This document shows positions 51,626-60,027 of a stretch of 64,000 nt of DNA, one piece after another. Each line of letters starts with the position of its first letter. Position 1 is the first letter of the stretch. Source of the DNA: an uncultured Collinsella sp. (lineage in GTDB: Bacteria > Actinomycetota > Coriobacteriia > Coriobacteriales > Coriobacteriaceae); contig CABUUB010000002.1 in NCBI GenBank assembly GCA_902494625.1, positions 1 to 64,000 on the forward strand, given 5' to 3'. The notes under the pieces were generated by a model. That model was not told the DNA's origin, did not search any database, and saw only the letters and a program-made list of their open reading frames with translations. A program made the position numbers and the translations under genes.

Positions 51626-52645
51626 CTACAAAACGATGCCGTCCATAGAGTTGGCGACGTTCTCGACCAGCCCGGCGCGCACGGCCTCCGCCGCGGCGAG
51701 CGTACCGTTTTTGACAGCCTCGACCGAGGTGGCACCGTGGCCGATCAGCACCACGCCACGCAGGCCCAGCAGAATGGCGCCGCCCTTAGCATCGCCCGAG
51801 AGCTTTGCCTTGATCTCGCGCATCTGCTTTTTGATGAGCAGCGCGGCAATCTTGGTGCCAAGCGAAGCCATAAAAGCACCCTTGAGCTCTTGCAGCAAAA
51901 ACTTAGCGGCGCCCTCGGTTGCCTTGAGCGCGATGTTGCCCGACATGCCATCGGCAACGACGACGTCAAAGTTACCCGAGGTCAGGTCGGTGCCCTCGCA
52001 GTTGCCCACAAAGCCGGGAACGGCGGCCTTCATGGCAGGGAAGCAGGACTTGGTAAAGATGGAGCCCTTCTCATCCTCGGTGCCGTTGCCGAGCAGACCG
52101 ACGCGGGGATGCTCAATGCCCAAGACGACGCGCGCATAGGCGCTACCCATCTGGGCAAAACGCACCATGTCGTCGACCTCGACATCGGGGTTGGCGCCCA
52201 TGTCGCACAGGACCGTCAGGCCGCCGGCGCGGTTGGGCAGTGCATTGGTAAGGCACGGACGTACCGGTTGCTTCTTGCCCTCGGCCTGATACCTAAACGG
52301 CGTCACGTAGGCGGTAGCGGCAGCGGTCATGGCGCCGGTGGAGCCGGCAGAGAAGAACGCATCCGCGTTGCCCTTCTTAATGGCGCGGCAGGCAAGCACG
52401 ATCGAGGACTTGCGCTTGGTCATCACGGCTCGAATGGGATCGTCATCCATGGCGATGACATCGGGCGCCTCCAAGGCCTCAACGCGAGCGTGAGCCGCGG
52501 CAAAGGGGTTCACGATCTCTGCGGGACCGACGGCCAAGACCTCGATATCGGGATCCGCCGCAAGCGCCGCCTCGATACCGTCGAGGACAACCTGAGGCTT
52601 CTCGTCTCCACCCACAACGTCTACACAAACGCGAACGTTACTCAT
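51626..52645 (-). CDS. plsX: Phosphate acyltransferase PlsX
   Basis: This 339-residue peripheral enzyme makes acyl-phosphate from acyl-ACP at the start of phospholipid synthesis. Typical segments are VDVVGGDEKPQVVLDG, AFFSAGSTGAMTAAAT, GNGTEDEKGS and VVVADGMSGNIALKATEG. The usual DAMGGD start reads DVVGGD here. The ATG at 52645 is preferred because AAGGAG lies seven bases upstream; an ATG two codons earlier (52651) is too close to it. A terminator-like hairpin separates it from rpmF upstream. Confidence 0.94.
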   Translation of the reverse strand: MSNVRVCVDVVGGDEKPQVVLDGIEAALAADPDIEVLAVGPAEIVNPFAAAHARVEALEAPDVIAMDDDPIRAVMTKRKSSIVLACRAIKKGNADAFFSAGSTGAMTAAATAYVTPFRYQAEGKKQPVRPCLTNALPNRAGGLTVLCDMGANPDVEVDDMVRFAQMGSAYARVVLGIEHPRVGLLGNGTEDEKGSIFTKSCFPAMKAAVPGFVGNCEGTDLTSGNFDVVVADGMSGNIALKATEGAAKFLLQELKGAFMASLGTKIAALLIKKQMREIKAKLSGDAKGGAILLGLRGVVLIGHGATSVEAVKNGTLAAAEAVRAGLVENVANSMDGIVL

Positions 52646-52661
52646 ATACATACTCCTTATA

Positions 52662-52693
52662 CAAAAATGGCCGACTCATTGAGCCGGCCATTG
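52662..52693 (-). terminator. Terminator-like hairpin between rpmF and plsX
   Basis: On the minus strand AATGGCCG/CGGCCATT encloses an 11-base loop and is followed by TTTTGT. It may give partial termination, since plsX starts only 17 bp after it. Confidence 0.7.
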
Positions 52694-52732
52694 TGGTTCC
52701 AGTTGGAACGGCATCGCATCCAGAGTATACAG

Positions 52733-52912
52733 TTACTCGGTAACGATAACCTCGCGGTCCTTGTAGAAACCGCAGCTGGGGCACACGTGGTGCGGGAGCT
52801 TGACAGCGCCGCAACGGGGGCACGTGGACTGAGCCGCAGCCGAGATCTTCATGTTGGCGGAACGACGGGTGTGAGTGCGGATACGACCCTGCTTTTGTTT
52901 AGGTACGGGCAT
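52733..52912 (-). CDS. rpmF: Ribosomal protein L32
   Basis: This 59-residue gene was read directly from the sequence. The protein begins MPVPKQKQGRIRTHTRRSAN and has two zinc-binding pairs, CPRC and CPSC, in STCPRCGAVKLPHHVCPSCG. L32 is a small part of the large ribosomal subunit near the exit tunnel. The start at 52912 follows GGAAGGTCACT. The yceD-rpmF-plsX order is one of the most conserved in bacteria and supports the call; the 54-64 bp flanks are non-coding. Confidence 0.96.
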   Translation of the reverse strand: MPVPKQKQGRIRTHTRRSANMKISAAAQSTCPRCGAVKLPHHVCPSCGFYKDREVIVTE

Positions 52913-52976
52913 AGTGACCTTCCTTATGAACTATCCAGTGTGGCGATTACGCGCAAGTAGCGATACTACCACAGTT

Positions 52977-53531
52977 TTACTCGTCAAGCTTGAGATTCTT
53001 CAATGCTGCAAATGGATTTTCCGTGGCAGCGGCCCATTCGGCCTCTGCTTGAGCGGCGCAATCGCATTGCTCGACGTTGAGATTGATGCCGCAGGTGGGG
53101 CACAGGCCGCGACAATCGGGCTTGCACAGGACAACGAACGGCGTGTCCATGACGACCGCGTCGTTGATGGGCTCGCCCAGATCGACGATGCGATCCTCGC
53201 CCAGCAGCTCGTAGCCGTCTTCGTAGGCCTCGGGGTCCTCGGGCTCGTTAAAGAGATAGAATTCCTCAATCTCACCGGCGATATCAAACGAAGCGGGCTC
53301 CAGGCAACGGTCGCACTCACCGGTTGCGTGCGCGCGGACCATGCCCGTAAGCAGAACACCGGTGCCGGCATTGGTAAAGACCACGTCGTAGTCAATGCCG
53401 TCCTGCAGCTGGTACTCCTTCTCGCCCACCGTATAGGCGGCGACATCGACCTTGCCGGTCAGCGGATACGAGTCTCCGGGAAACTCGAGCTGCTCGGAAA
53501 GATCGACGGTAACGTTCGGGAACTCAGCCAT
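52977..53531 (-). CDS. YceD/DUF177 family protein
   Basis: The 184-residue protein is a member of the DUF177 family, encoded next to rpmF in most bacteria and required for 23S rRNA accumulation in E. coli and plants. Cys pairs are visible in TGECDRCLEPASF and in CKPDCRGLCPTCGINLN, which may bind zinc. The ATG at 53531 overlaps the stop of the upstream gene (TAATG); a GTG at 53537 is an alternative. The final 25 residues (EWAAATENPFAALKNLKL) hold the conserved NPFAAL motif. Confidence 0.9.
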   Translation of the reverse strand: MAEFPNVTVDLSEQLEFPGDSYPLTGKVDVAAYTVGEKEYQLQDGIDYDVVFTNAGTGVLLTGMVRAHATGECDRCLEPASFDIAGEIEEFYLFNEPEDPEAYEDGYELLGEDRIVDLGEPINDAVVMDTPFVVLCKPDCRGLCPTCGINLNVEQCDCAAQAEAEWAAATENPFAALKNLKLDE

Positions 53532-54028
53532 TACCACTGACCATTCTGCTGGGCGGCACCCTCGTTAAGCTGCTGGCGACAACGGGTGACGGTGCCGGTC
53601 AGGCTCTTGAGGTTCTCCTCGAGGTGCGTAAAGACCTGCTCGGCGTAATCCTCGGCGGCATAGCGCGTCTCGCGTTCATACTGCTGGGCACGGTCGCGGA
53701 TATCGTCGGCCTGCTGCTGCGCCAAGCGGACGATCTCCTGCTCACCGGCAATGGTGAGGGCCTGCTGCTGAGCATCGGCGATGATGGAATCGGCCTGAGC
53801 GGCGGCGGAAGCCATAAGCTCCTCGCGCTCCTTGAGGATACGGCGGGACTTCTGCCATTCCTCGGGATAGCTCATGCGGATCTCGTCGAGGATGTTAAAG
53901 AAGACGTCGGCGTCGATAACCTTCATCTGGGCGTTCTTGCCGAACGGCGTCTTAGCCTCTTCGATGAGCCCCTCGAGCTCGTCGACAAGACTCACGATCC
54001 TGTCGCCAGGAAAATTCTCGCCCGGCAT
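53531..54028 (-). CDS. DivIVA-like coiled-coil protein
   Basis: This 165-residue protein starts MPGENFPGDRIVSLVDELEG. It is mostly helical with a long coiled coil (about residues 55-140) rich in Gln, Ala, Arg and Glu: REELMASAAAQADSIIADAQ, QQQADDIRDRAQQYE. The pattern resembles DivIVA or the ATP-synthase b-type family seen upstream of yceD/rpmF in Actinobacteria, probably linked to cell-pole or division organisation, but no DivIVA N-terminal membrane-binding motif is visible. The ATG at 54028 follows GGAG. Confidence 0.7.
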   Translation of the reverse strand: MPGENFPGDRIVSLVDELEGLIEEAKTPFGKNAQMKVIDADVFFNILDEIRMSYPEEWQKSRRILKEREELMASAAAQADSIIADAQQQALTIAGEQEIVRLAQQQADDIRDRAQQYERETRYAAEDYAEQVFTHLEENLKSLTGTVTRCRQQLNEGAAQQNGQW

Positions 54029-54096
54029 CCGGTCTCCTTTCATAGGTAACATATCATCGTGTTAGTTTACCACATGCCACCAGGCATTAAAAAACG

Positions 54097-54594
54097 TCAC
54101 GAAAAGCGATGTTTGAGCGCCTTGACCACATTGGGCGGAACAAAATTAGAGACGTCACTACCGAGCGAGGCAATCTGGCGAACCACCGAGCTCGAGATAT
54201 AGCCGTACTGCGGAGCACTCATGACAAAGATGGACTCCAGCTCGTTATCCAGGCGGTAGTTGAGGTCGGCCTGCTGCAACTCGTACTCAAAGTCGGTCAT
54301 GGCACGCAGGCCCTTGACCACGGCTCCTGCTCCCTGTTCGCGGGCAAAATCGACCAAGAGCCCGGTGAAGGGCAGCACCTCGACGCCGTCAATATCACCG
54401 AGCGCCTCACGGGCCAGCGCCACGCGCTCATCGAGCATAAACGTGGTGCCGACGCCGTTTTTGCCCTGCGACTCGGCAACGGCCACGATCACGCTGGGAA
54501 AGATGCGGCGGGCGCGGCGGATGACGTCGATATGGCCAAACGTGATGGGATCGAAGGTGCCCGGGACAATCACGCGGTTGATGGTGTCATTCAT
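54097..54594 (-). CDS. coaD: Phosphopantetheine adenylyltransferase
   Basis: This 165-residue nucleotidyl transferase joins ATP and 4'-phosphopantetheine in coenzyme A synthesis. It has the T/HxGH nucleotide site PGTFDPITFGHIDVIRRA, the KGLRAMTDFEYELQ substrate loop and ISSSVVRQIASLG. Length is the family standard. The start ATG at 54594 overlaps the rsmD stop by 8 bp, a common rsmD-coaD pair. The open frame further upstream is antisense-like and not homologous. Confidence 0.96.
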   Translation of the reverse strand: MNDTINRVIVPGTFDPITFGHIDVIRRARRIFPSVIVAVAESQGKNGVGTTFMLDERVALAREALGDIDGVEVLPFTGLLVDFAREQGAGAVVKGLRAMTDFEYELQQADLNYRLDNELESIFVMSAPQYGYISSSVVRQIASLGSDVSNFVPPNVVKALKHRFS

Positions 54595-55231
54595 GGGCGT
54601 CCTCCAAAGGCGCATCCTCGTCATTGTCGCTGTCGTCGGCGTTGTCGGCCTCGTTCGTGGCCGACCAGCGCAACAAGTCAACCGAAGTTATGCCGTAGCG
54701 CTTCTCGCGCACGGTCTCAAAGCCGGCCGGGTGAGCGCCCGTATCGGCCGCGGCGTGCTCAAAGAGCGCGTAGGCGCCCTGTGCCAGCAAGCCTTGCTGA
54801 GCTAGGTTCTGTAGCAGATCCTCGACCGGCTCGGCGCCAAAAGCATAAGGCGGGTCGAGCAGGACCAGGTCAAAGGGACCGCCCGGCACGCGGCCGCGCG
54901 AGGCGCTTGCCAGCACGTCACCCGTCACCACGCGCCAACGCGCACGGTCACGGCACAGCGACTCGATATTCTTGGTAATCAGACGAGCAGCGTTGCGATC
55001 GATCTCGAACGTGGTGAGCGAGCGGGCACCGCGCGAGAGCATCTCAATGCCCAAGGCGCCGGAGCCGCCAAAGGCATCCAGCACGCGGACCTCGTCCAGA
55101 TCGAAGTCGAATGCCGACATGACCATAGATGCGCACGCCTCGCGCACGCGATCGGTCGTGGGGCGGGTGACATCGCGACCACGGGGCTCTTCGATCTTGC
55201 GACCGCGCCATTCGCCGCCGATGATTCTCAT
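54587..55231 (-). CDS. rsmD: 16S rRNA (guanine-N2) methyltransferase RsmD
   Basis: This 214-residue enzyme methylates G966 of 16S rRNA. Features are the N-terminal MRIIGGEWRGRKI, RPTTDRVREACASM, the SAM loop LDAFGGSGALGIEMLSRGA and the catalytic LLDPPYAFG. The C-terminal 25 residues are acidic (ADNADDSDNDEDA), beyond the family core. The gene overlaps recG by 4 bp upstream and coaD by 8 bp downstream, so recG-rsmD-coaD is one translational string. Confidence 0.95.
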   Translation of the reverse strand: MRIIGGEWRGRKIEEPRGRDVTRPTTDRVREACASMVMSAFDFDLDEVRVLDAFGGSGALGIEMLSRGARSLTTFEIDRNAARLITKNIESLCRDRARWRVVTGDVLASASRGRVPGGPFDLVLLDPPYAFGAEPVEDLLQNLAQQGLLAQGAYALFEHAAADTGAHPAGFETVREKRYGITSVDLLRWSATNEADNADDSDNDEDAPLEDAHE

Positions 55232-57405
55232 CCTCCGCTGACCTCCTTAAAGATGTGTCGATACCGCATGGCGACCGCATCGCGTAGAGGGCGCGTCGCC
55301 ACAGAGTCAAGGTTGCAAGCATACCGCAAGAGCTCGACCGCGTCCAAATGGGCCCACTCGATCAATTCCTCGTCGGCATCGAGGTCAACAAAGCGCAAGG
55401 TCACGCCGCCATGCTGGCGGTAACCCAGGATTTCGCCCTCGTGGCGCAGACGCAGGTCCATCTGGGCGAGCGTAAAGCCGTCCGAGGTCTTCTCGAGTGA
55501 CTGGAGGCGGTCTTGTGCCGCCGACGCGCCGCCGTTGCCCTTGGAGTGCGTCATGACCAGGCACGTACCCGACACGCTGCCGCGGCCTACGCGCCCGCGC
55601 AGCTGGTGCAAGGCCGCCAAACCAAAGCGCTCGCCGTTCTCGATGACCATGACGGTGGCGTTGGGCACGTCAACGCCCACCTCGACCACCGTGGTCGAGA
55701 CGAGCACATCGATCTCGCCACGCTTGAAGGCATCGATGACCCGGTCCTTCTCCCCCGCCGACATGCGGCCGTGAAGACGCTCGATGGTAAGCCCCGGTAA
55801 TGCCAGACGAAGGCGATCGAGCTCGGTCGCCGTGTCGTGCAACGGCACGGGCACGGTCACGCGGCCCTCGTCGTCGCGAGCGATGCCGGGTACGTCTTCG
55901 AGCTCATCGGCCGAATCGCTCGGCTCCACGAGCGGACAGATCACATAGGCTAGCTGCCCCTTTTCGTGCGCCTCGCGGATGGCGCCATAGGCCAGGTCGC
56001 GACTCGACTCGGTGAGGACGCGCGTCGTCACGCCGGCACCCGGAACGGGACGATGGCGGATGATGCTCGTGTCCAGGTCGCCGTACACCGAAAGCGCCAG
56101 CGTGCGCGGGATGGGCGTGGCGGTCATGACCAGCAAGTCGGCACCCGGGCCTTTTGCGCGCAGGGCGTTACGCTGCCCCACGCCAAAGCGGTGCTGCTCG
56201 TCGATCACCACAAGCGACAAATGCTTGAACGTGACGTTCTCCGAAAGCACCGCATGGGTACCAAAGAGCACGTCGAGCTCGCCAGACTGGAGCCGCGCAT
56301 GAATCTGTTCACGCTCGGCCGCCGGCGTGGCTCCCGTCAGGAGCGCCCAGGTCATGCCAGCTTGCGAGAGCAAGGGGCCGGTCTTATCGGCATATTGACG
56401 CGCCAGCACGCCCGTAGGCGCCATAACGCAGGCCTGAGTGCCGCTATCGGCCGCAACCGCCAACGCGCAGGCGGCAACGGCGGTCTTACCGGTACCGACG
56501 TCGCCCAGCAGCAGACGGTTCATCACGCGACCGCCATCGCACATGTCATGCAGGATGTCTTGAAATGCAGCCTCCTGCTCATCGCCCAGAGAAAACGGCA
56601 GGGCCTGTTTGAGCGCAGCCAAATGCTCGCCCGCGTCATGCGCATAAGGCACCACGTCGACCATACCGCCATCGTTGCGCAGACGCAGCGCGAGCTGCAA
56701 GCAGAGACACTCCTCGTAGGCAAGACGCCGACGTGCGATGTCGCGCTCGGCCATGCTCGAGGGAAAGTGGATCGAGCGCAGCGCACGGGCATTGCTCATG
56801 AGCTTCCGCTTTGCGCGCAGCGGCGCGGGAATGGGATCGAACGGATTGGCGATCACTTCGAGCGCACCGCTCACGATACGGCGCATCCATGCCTGACTCA
56901 CGCCGTCACTTACGTAGTGGACCGGCAAAATGGTACCCGCGGCGCGCCCGTCCTCGAGCTTTTCAAAGTGGGGCGAGGCCATCTGCTTAAAACCGTAGGC
57001 AAACTCGACCTTGCCCATCATGGCCAGGCGGTCGCCCTGCTTAAGCTGTTGGGCAATCCAAGGCTGACGGAAAAAGGCAACCTGCAGCACGCCCGTCTCG
57101 TCCACGAGCGAGACCTCAGTCACCTGCATACGCGGACGGGGCTGCTTTTGGACAATACGGTCGACCGTGGCGATGATGGTGCACACGGTACCGATGGGCG
57201 CCATCTCGATGGACCACGAGCGAGTGAAGTCCAGGTAGCGATGAGGAATATGGAGAAGGAGGTCCCCCACCGTCCGAATTCCCAGACGGCGAAGGGCCTC
57301 CTCACGTTTACCCGAAACATATTTGAGTCGCGCGATATCCTCGTCGAGCGCATTGCTCTGGGCAAAGCGCTCCGAGACGCGCGGCACGGAGCACAGCTCG
57401 GACAT
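55228..57405 (-). CDS. recG: ATP-dependent DNA helicase RecG
   Basis: The 725-residue branch-migration helicase restarts stalled forks. An N-terminal wedge/OB domain (YVSGKREEALRRLGIRTVGD and later QKQPRPRMQVTEVSL) precedes helicase domain 1 with Walker A LLGDVGTGKTAVAACAL and DEQHRFGVGQR, and domain 2 with QLRGRVGRGSVSGTC. The length is slightly above E. coli RecG. The start ATG at 57405 fits, though it could be a few codons later. It follows the DAK2 kinase gene by 9 bp and overlaps rsmD by 4 bp. Confidence 0.96.
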   Translation of the reverse strand: MSELCSVPRVSERFAQSNALDEDIARLKYVSGKREEALRRLGIRTVGDLLLHIPHRYLDFTRSWSIEMAPIGTVCTIIATVDRIVQKQPRPRMQVTEVSLVDETGVLQVAFFRQPWIAQQLKQGDRLAMMGKVEFAYGFKQMASPHFEKLEDGRAAGTILPVHYVSDGVSQAWMRRIVSGALEVIANPFDPIPAPLRAKRKLMSNARALRSIHFPSSMAERDIARRRLAYEECLCLQLALRLRNDGGMVDVVPYAHDAGEHLAALKQALPFSLGDEQEAAFQDILHDMCDGGRVMNRLLLGDVGTGKTAVAACALAVAADSGTQACVMAPTGVLARQYADKTGPLLSQAGMTWALLTGATPAAEREQIHARLQSGELDVLFGTHAVLSENVTFKHLSLVVIDEQHRFGVGQRNALRAKGPGADLLVMTATPIPRTLALSVYGDLDTSIIRHRPVPGAGVTTRVLTESSRDLAYGAIREAHEKGQLAYVICPLVEPSDSADELEDVPGIARDDEGRVTVPVPLHDTATELDRLRLALPGLTIERLHGRMSAGEKDRVIDAFKRGEIDVLVSTTVVEVGVDVPNATVMVIENGERFGLAALHQLRGRVGRGSVSGTCLVMTHSKGNGGASAAQDRLQSLEKTSDGFTLAQMDLRLRHEGEILGYRQHGGVTLRFVDLDADEELIEWAHLDAVELLRYACNLDSVATRPLRDAVAMRYRHIFKEVSGG

Positions 57406-57414
57406 GGGCAGAGC

Positions 57415-59076
57415 CTACTCGATCGAGAAGATCACGGGATAGAGCGGCTGCTCGCCACGATGGGCGTCGATCTCCAGATCGGGCTGAGCCTCCTCGATGG
57501 CATCGACGATCTCCTGGAAGGCCTCATCGGACAAATCCTCGCCAGCCAGAATCGTCAGCGCGTCGCCCTCCTCTTCCTCCTGCATGCGGTTGATGCAGTC
57601 GAGGGTGACCTGTTTCACATCGGAGCCGACCACGTCGATGGAACCGGCGATGATACCCATGACGTCACCGGAGTGAATCGGAGAGCCGTCCGATGCACTG
57701 GAGTCGCGCACGGCACGGGTGACCTCGCCATCGCGGACCTCGCTGATGGCGTCGACCATAGCGGCAACGGCGTCCTCGAGCTCGGAATCGGGCAGGACCG
57801 CGAACAGCGCGGAGAAGGCCTGCGGGACGGTCTTGGTGGGAACGACAGCGACCTTCTTGTCGGCGCAGGCGGAGGCAGCGGCCTCGGCAGCCATGCGGAT
57901 GTTGCCGTTGTTGGGCAGGATGATGACCGAGGTCGCGTTGACCTGGTCGACGGCGCCCAGTAGATCGGCGGTCGAGGGGTTCATGGTTTGGCCACCCGAC
58001 ACGATCACATCGACGCCGAGAGACTTGAGGATGTCAGCCTCACCAGAGCCAGCCGCAACGGCGACAAAGCCCAGGGCCTTGGCGGGCTCGGCGGCCTTTT
58101 CCTGATCCTCATGAATCTTAGCGGTGCGGTCGTGGGCCTCCATCTCCATGTTATGGATAAAGACCTCGTAGATCTGACCAAGCTGAAGCATGTGCTCGAG
58201 CACCAGGTTGGGGGTGTTGGAGTGCACGTGGATCTTGTAGTCGGGATAGGCACCAACGAGCAGCTCGCAGTCGCCCATGGAGCCCAGGAACTTCAGGCAC
58301 TCGTCCTCGTCAAAGGGGGCGTCGGCCTTAAAGAGGAACTCGTTGCAGTAGCGGAACTCCGAGCCCTCCCAGTCGTCGTTGGCCTCGATCTCAACACGGC
58401 CAAGAGCGGCGTCGCGGGCAGAGCCGGCGGAATCAAACGTAGAGGAGAAATCCTCGACCACGGTGCTGCGGCCAAGAGCGGCGGCAACAAAGTTCTCCAA
58501 GAAGATGGCAAAGCCAAAGGCGCCGGAGTCGACCACGCCGTTCTCCTTGAGGACGGGCAGCAGGTCGGGCGTGCGGGCGACGGACTGGTAGGCCTCGACG
58601 ACGATGGCGTCGAGCGCATCCTCGGCCGAGAACTTCTTCTTCTCGCACTCGTCTGCCTTCGTCGAAACATCACGCAGGACCGTGAGGATCGTGCCCTCGA
58701 TGGGCTTACGAACAGCCTGGAAGGCAACCTTGACGGCGCGACGGAAGGCGAAGGCGATATTGGCGGACGTAATGGGCTCATCGGCAGAGACAAGGCCCTC
58801 GGCCACACCACGCAGAATCTGCGAGGTGATGACGCCGGAGTTGCCGCGGGCGCCCATCAGGGAGCCGTGGGTGATGGCGCCAGCAATGGCCTCCATGTCG
58901 GCATCGGCGGGAAGGGCGGAAAGCTCCTTGGTCACCGAGGCGAGCGTGAGCGACATGTTGGTGCCCGTGTCACCGTCGGGTACGGGGAAGACGTTGAGCT
59001 TGTTGATCTCCTCGGCCTTTTCGGAAACGGCAGCCGTAGCGATCGGAAAACAGGTGCGAATGGTCTTTGCAATCAT
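57415..59076 (-). CDS. DAK2-domain fatty-acid kinase-like protein (FakA/YloV)
   Basis: This 553-residue protein has the N-terminal DAK2 kinase fold (FPVPDGDTGTNMSLTLASV, HGSLMGARGNSGVITSQILRG) and a C-terminal DegV-like helper region with SAPDIVSVG-type elements, e.g. IILPNNGNIRMAAEAAA. In Staphylococcus the FakA/FakB pair phosphorylates exogenous fatty acids. Actinobacterial relatives have the same layout, often beside an Asp23 gene as here (27 bp upstream). FakB partners are not in the window. The plsX and acpP genes nearby fit a lipid role. Confidence 0.87.
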   Translation of the reverse strand: MIAKTIRTCFPIATAAVSEKAEEINKLNVFPVPDGDTGTNMSLTLASVTKELSALPADADMEAIAGAITHGSLMGARGNSGVITSQILRGVAEGLVSADEPITSANIAFAFRRAVKVAFQAVRKPIEGTILTVLRDVSTKADECEKKKFSAEDALDAIVVEAYQSVARTPDLLPVLKENGVVDSGAFGFAIFLENFVAAALGRSTVVEDFSSTFDSAGSARDAALGRVEIEANDDWEGSEFRYCNEFLFKADAPFDEDECLKFLGSMGDCELLVGAYPDYKIHVHSNTPNLVLEHMLQLGQIYEVFIHNMEMEAHDRTAKIHEDQEKAAEPAKALGFVAVAAGSGEADILKSLGVDVIVSGGQTMNPSTADLLGAVDQVNATSVIILPNNGNIRMAAEAAASACADKKVAVVPTKTVPQAFSALFAVLPDSELEDAVAAMVDAISEVRDGEVTRAVRDSSASDGSPIHSGDVMGIIAGSIDVVGSDVKQVTLDCINRMQEEEEGDALTILAGEDLSDEAFQEIVDAIEEAQPDLEIDAHRGEQPLYPVIFSIE

Positions 59077-59103
59077 GAGTGGTGAAATCTCCGTATTCGG
59101 ATG

Positions 59104-59460
59104 CTAGTTCAGACGGCTCTTGAGCGCGTCGATGTGAATGCCGATCTTAAGGCTGGCGGGATCGATTTGAGCGATCTCCTGCAGGGTGAAGGCGACGGAG
59201 CTCGAAAGATTGTGGCAGACGGACTTCATGTTGACGCCGTTCTCGAGCACGACGTGAAGGTCGACCGTGAGGCCGTTCTCGTCGGCGGAAACAAGCACGC
59301 CCTTGCGGAGGCGCTGGCCGGCAAGCAGGCGCACGCTCTCGGCGCCCTGCAGCTGTTCGGCCATACCGACAACGCCATAGCACGTCATCGCGGCATAACC
59401 GGCAATATCGGCAATAACGTCGTTCGAGACGCTCAGGCTGCCGTTAATGGTCTCAGACAC
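59104..59460 (-). CDS. Asp23/Gls24 family protein (YloU-like)
   Basis: This 118-residue Asp23-domain protein starts with GTG at 59460 (VSETINGSLSVSNDVIADIAG), preceded by AAAGGAG. The core is ENGLTVDLHVVLENGVNMKSVCHNL. It lies directly upstream of the DAK2 kinase gene, the normal YloU-YloV pair in Gram-positive bacteria. Its function is not established; envelope stress and fatty-acid-kinase partnership are the leading ideas. A shorter ATG start is not available in the conserved region. Confidence 0.88.
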   Translation of the reverse strand: MSETINGSLSVSNDVIADIAGYAAMTCYGVVGMAEQLQGAESVRLLAGQRLRKGVLVSADENGLTVDLHVVLENGVNMKSVCHNLSSSVAFTLQEIAQIDPASLKIGIHIDALKSRLN

Positions 59461-59616
59461 AAGAATCTCCTTTTCTGGTGCTCGCGGCACCATGTCGTGG
59501 GAGCAATCATTCTAATAGTTTACAACGAGCGCGCCATGTTGAGGTGGTGGGTCGCGGGATTACATCCTCGACACGAAATGTTGATACGGTAACGTTCGCC
59601 ACCGGCGATCGCGCCA

Positions 59617-59650
59617 TGAAAAAAACCCGCCGCATAAGCGACGGGTTTTA
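59617..59650 (-). terminator. Terminator downstream of the tRNA-Asn genes
   Basis: On the minus strand AAAACCCG and CGGGTTTT with an inner GC pair form a stem followed by a T run (TTTTTTTC). It lies a few bases after the CCA end of the first tRNA. Bases 59461-59616 otherwise show no feature. Confidence 0.85.
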
Positions 59651-59655
59651 AAACC

Positions 59656-59730
59656 TGGCTCCCCGGGTAGGACTCGAACCTACAACAGCGCGGTTAACAG
59701 CCGCGTGCTCTACCATTGAGCTACCGAGGA
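59656..59730 (-). tRNA. tRNA-Asn (GTT), copy 1
   Basis: The 75-nt gene on the minus strand has acceptor TCCTCGG pairing with CCGGGGA, anticodon loop CTGTTAA with GTT, T-loop TTCGAGT and an encoded CCA end. The cloverleaf is complete. It is identical to copy 2, 34 bp upstream on the same strand. Confidence 0.97.
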
Positions 59731-59764
59731 ATTTAAAAGCCCAGCGAAATGGGCTGAGAAATTC

Positions 59765-59839
59765 TGGCTCCCCGGGTAGGACTCGAACCTACAACAGCGC
59801 GGTTAACAGCCGCGTGCTCTACCATTGAGCTACCGAGGA
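59765..59839 (-). tRNA. tRNA-Asn (GTT), copy 2
   Basis: This tRNA-Asn gene has the same 75-nt sequence as copy 1, also with an encoded CCA end, 34 bp away in the same orientation. A tandem duplication is the simplest explanation. No terminator separates the copies, so they probably form one transcript. Confidence 0.97.
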
Positions 59840-59922
59840 ATAGGTGCGTGCTCTCAAGCAACGAAGTTAATTATACGGACGATTGGACGAAGGGCAAGAA
59901 CTTTTTTTAGAAATTTTCCGAC

Positions 59923-59979
59923 CTAGTCATTGGAGACGTTCTTAAACGACTAGTCATTCAAGAACGTCCCCAACGACTA
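59923..59979. repeat. Dispersed REP pair (BIME-like), head-to-head, near tRNA-Asn
   Basis: Two copies of the 27-bp RAYT-associated unit lie here in opposite orientations: CTAGTCATTGGAGACGTTC onwards from 59923, and the inverse unit from CTAG at 59950 to 59979. Together they make a near-perfect 56-bp palindrome (about 48 of 56 positions), lying between the rpoD terminator and the tRNA genes, 20 kb from the RAYT gene. Confidence 0.9.
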
Positions 59980-59982
59980 CAT

Positions 59983-60018
59983 GAAAGCGCCCCCAGGCAG
60001 ATGTGCTTGAGGGCGCTT
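59983..60018 (-). terminator. Terminator of rpoD
   Basis: On the minus strand AAGCGCCC pairs with GGGCGCTT, with extra pairs inside, and TTCATG follows (a short T run). It starts about 10 bp after the rpoD stop; the REP pair lies just beyond it. Confidence 0.75.
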
Positions 60019-60027
60019 CTTGCTTGA

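Noticed and set aside
59656..59839. tRNA-Asn pair as a phage or ICE attachment site.
   Set aside because: No integrase, no truncated tRNA 3' end and no foreign-looking genes beside them.
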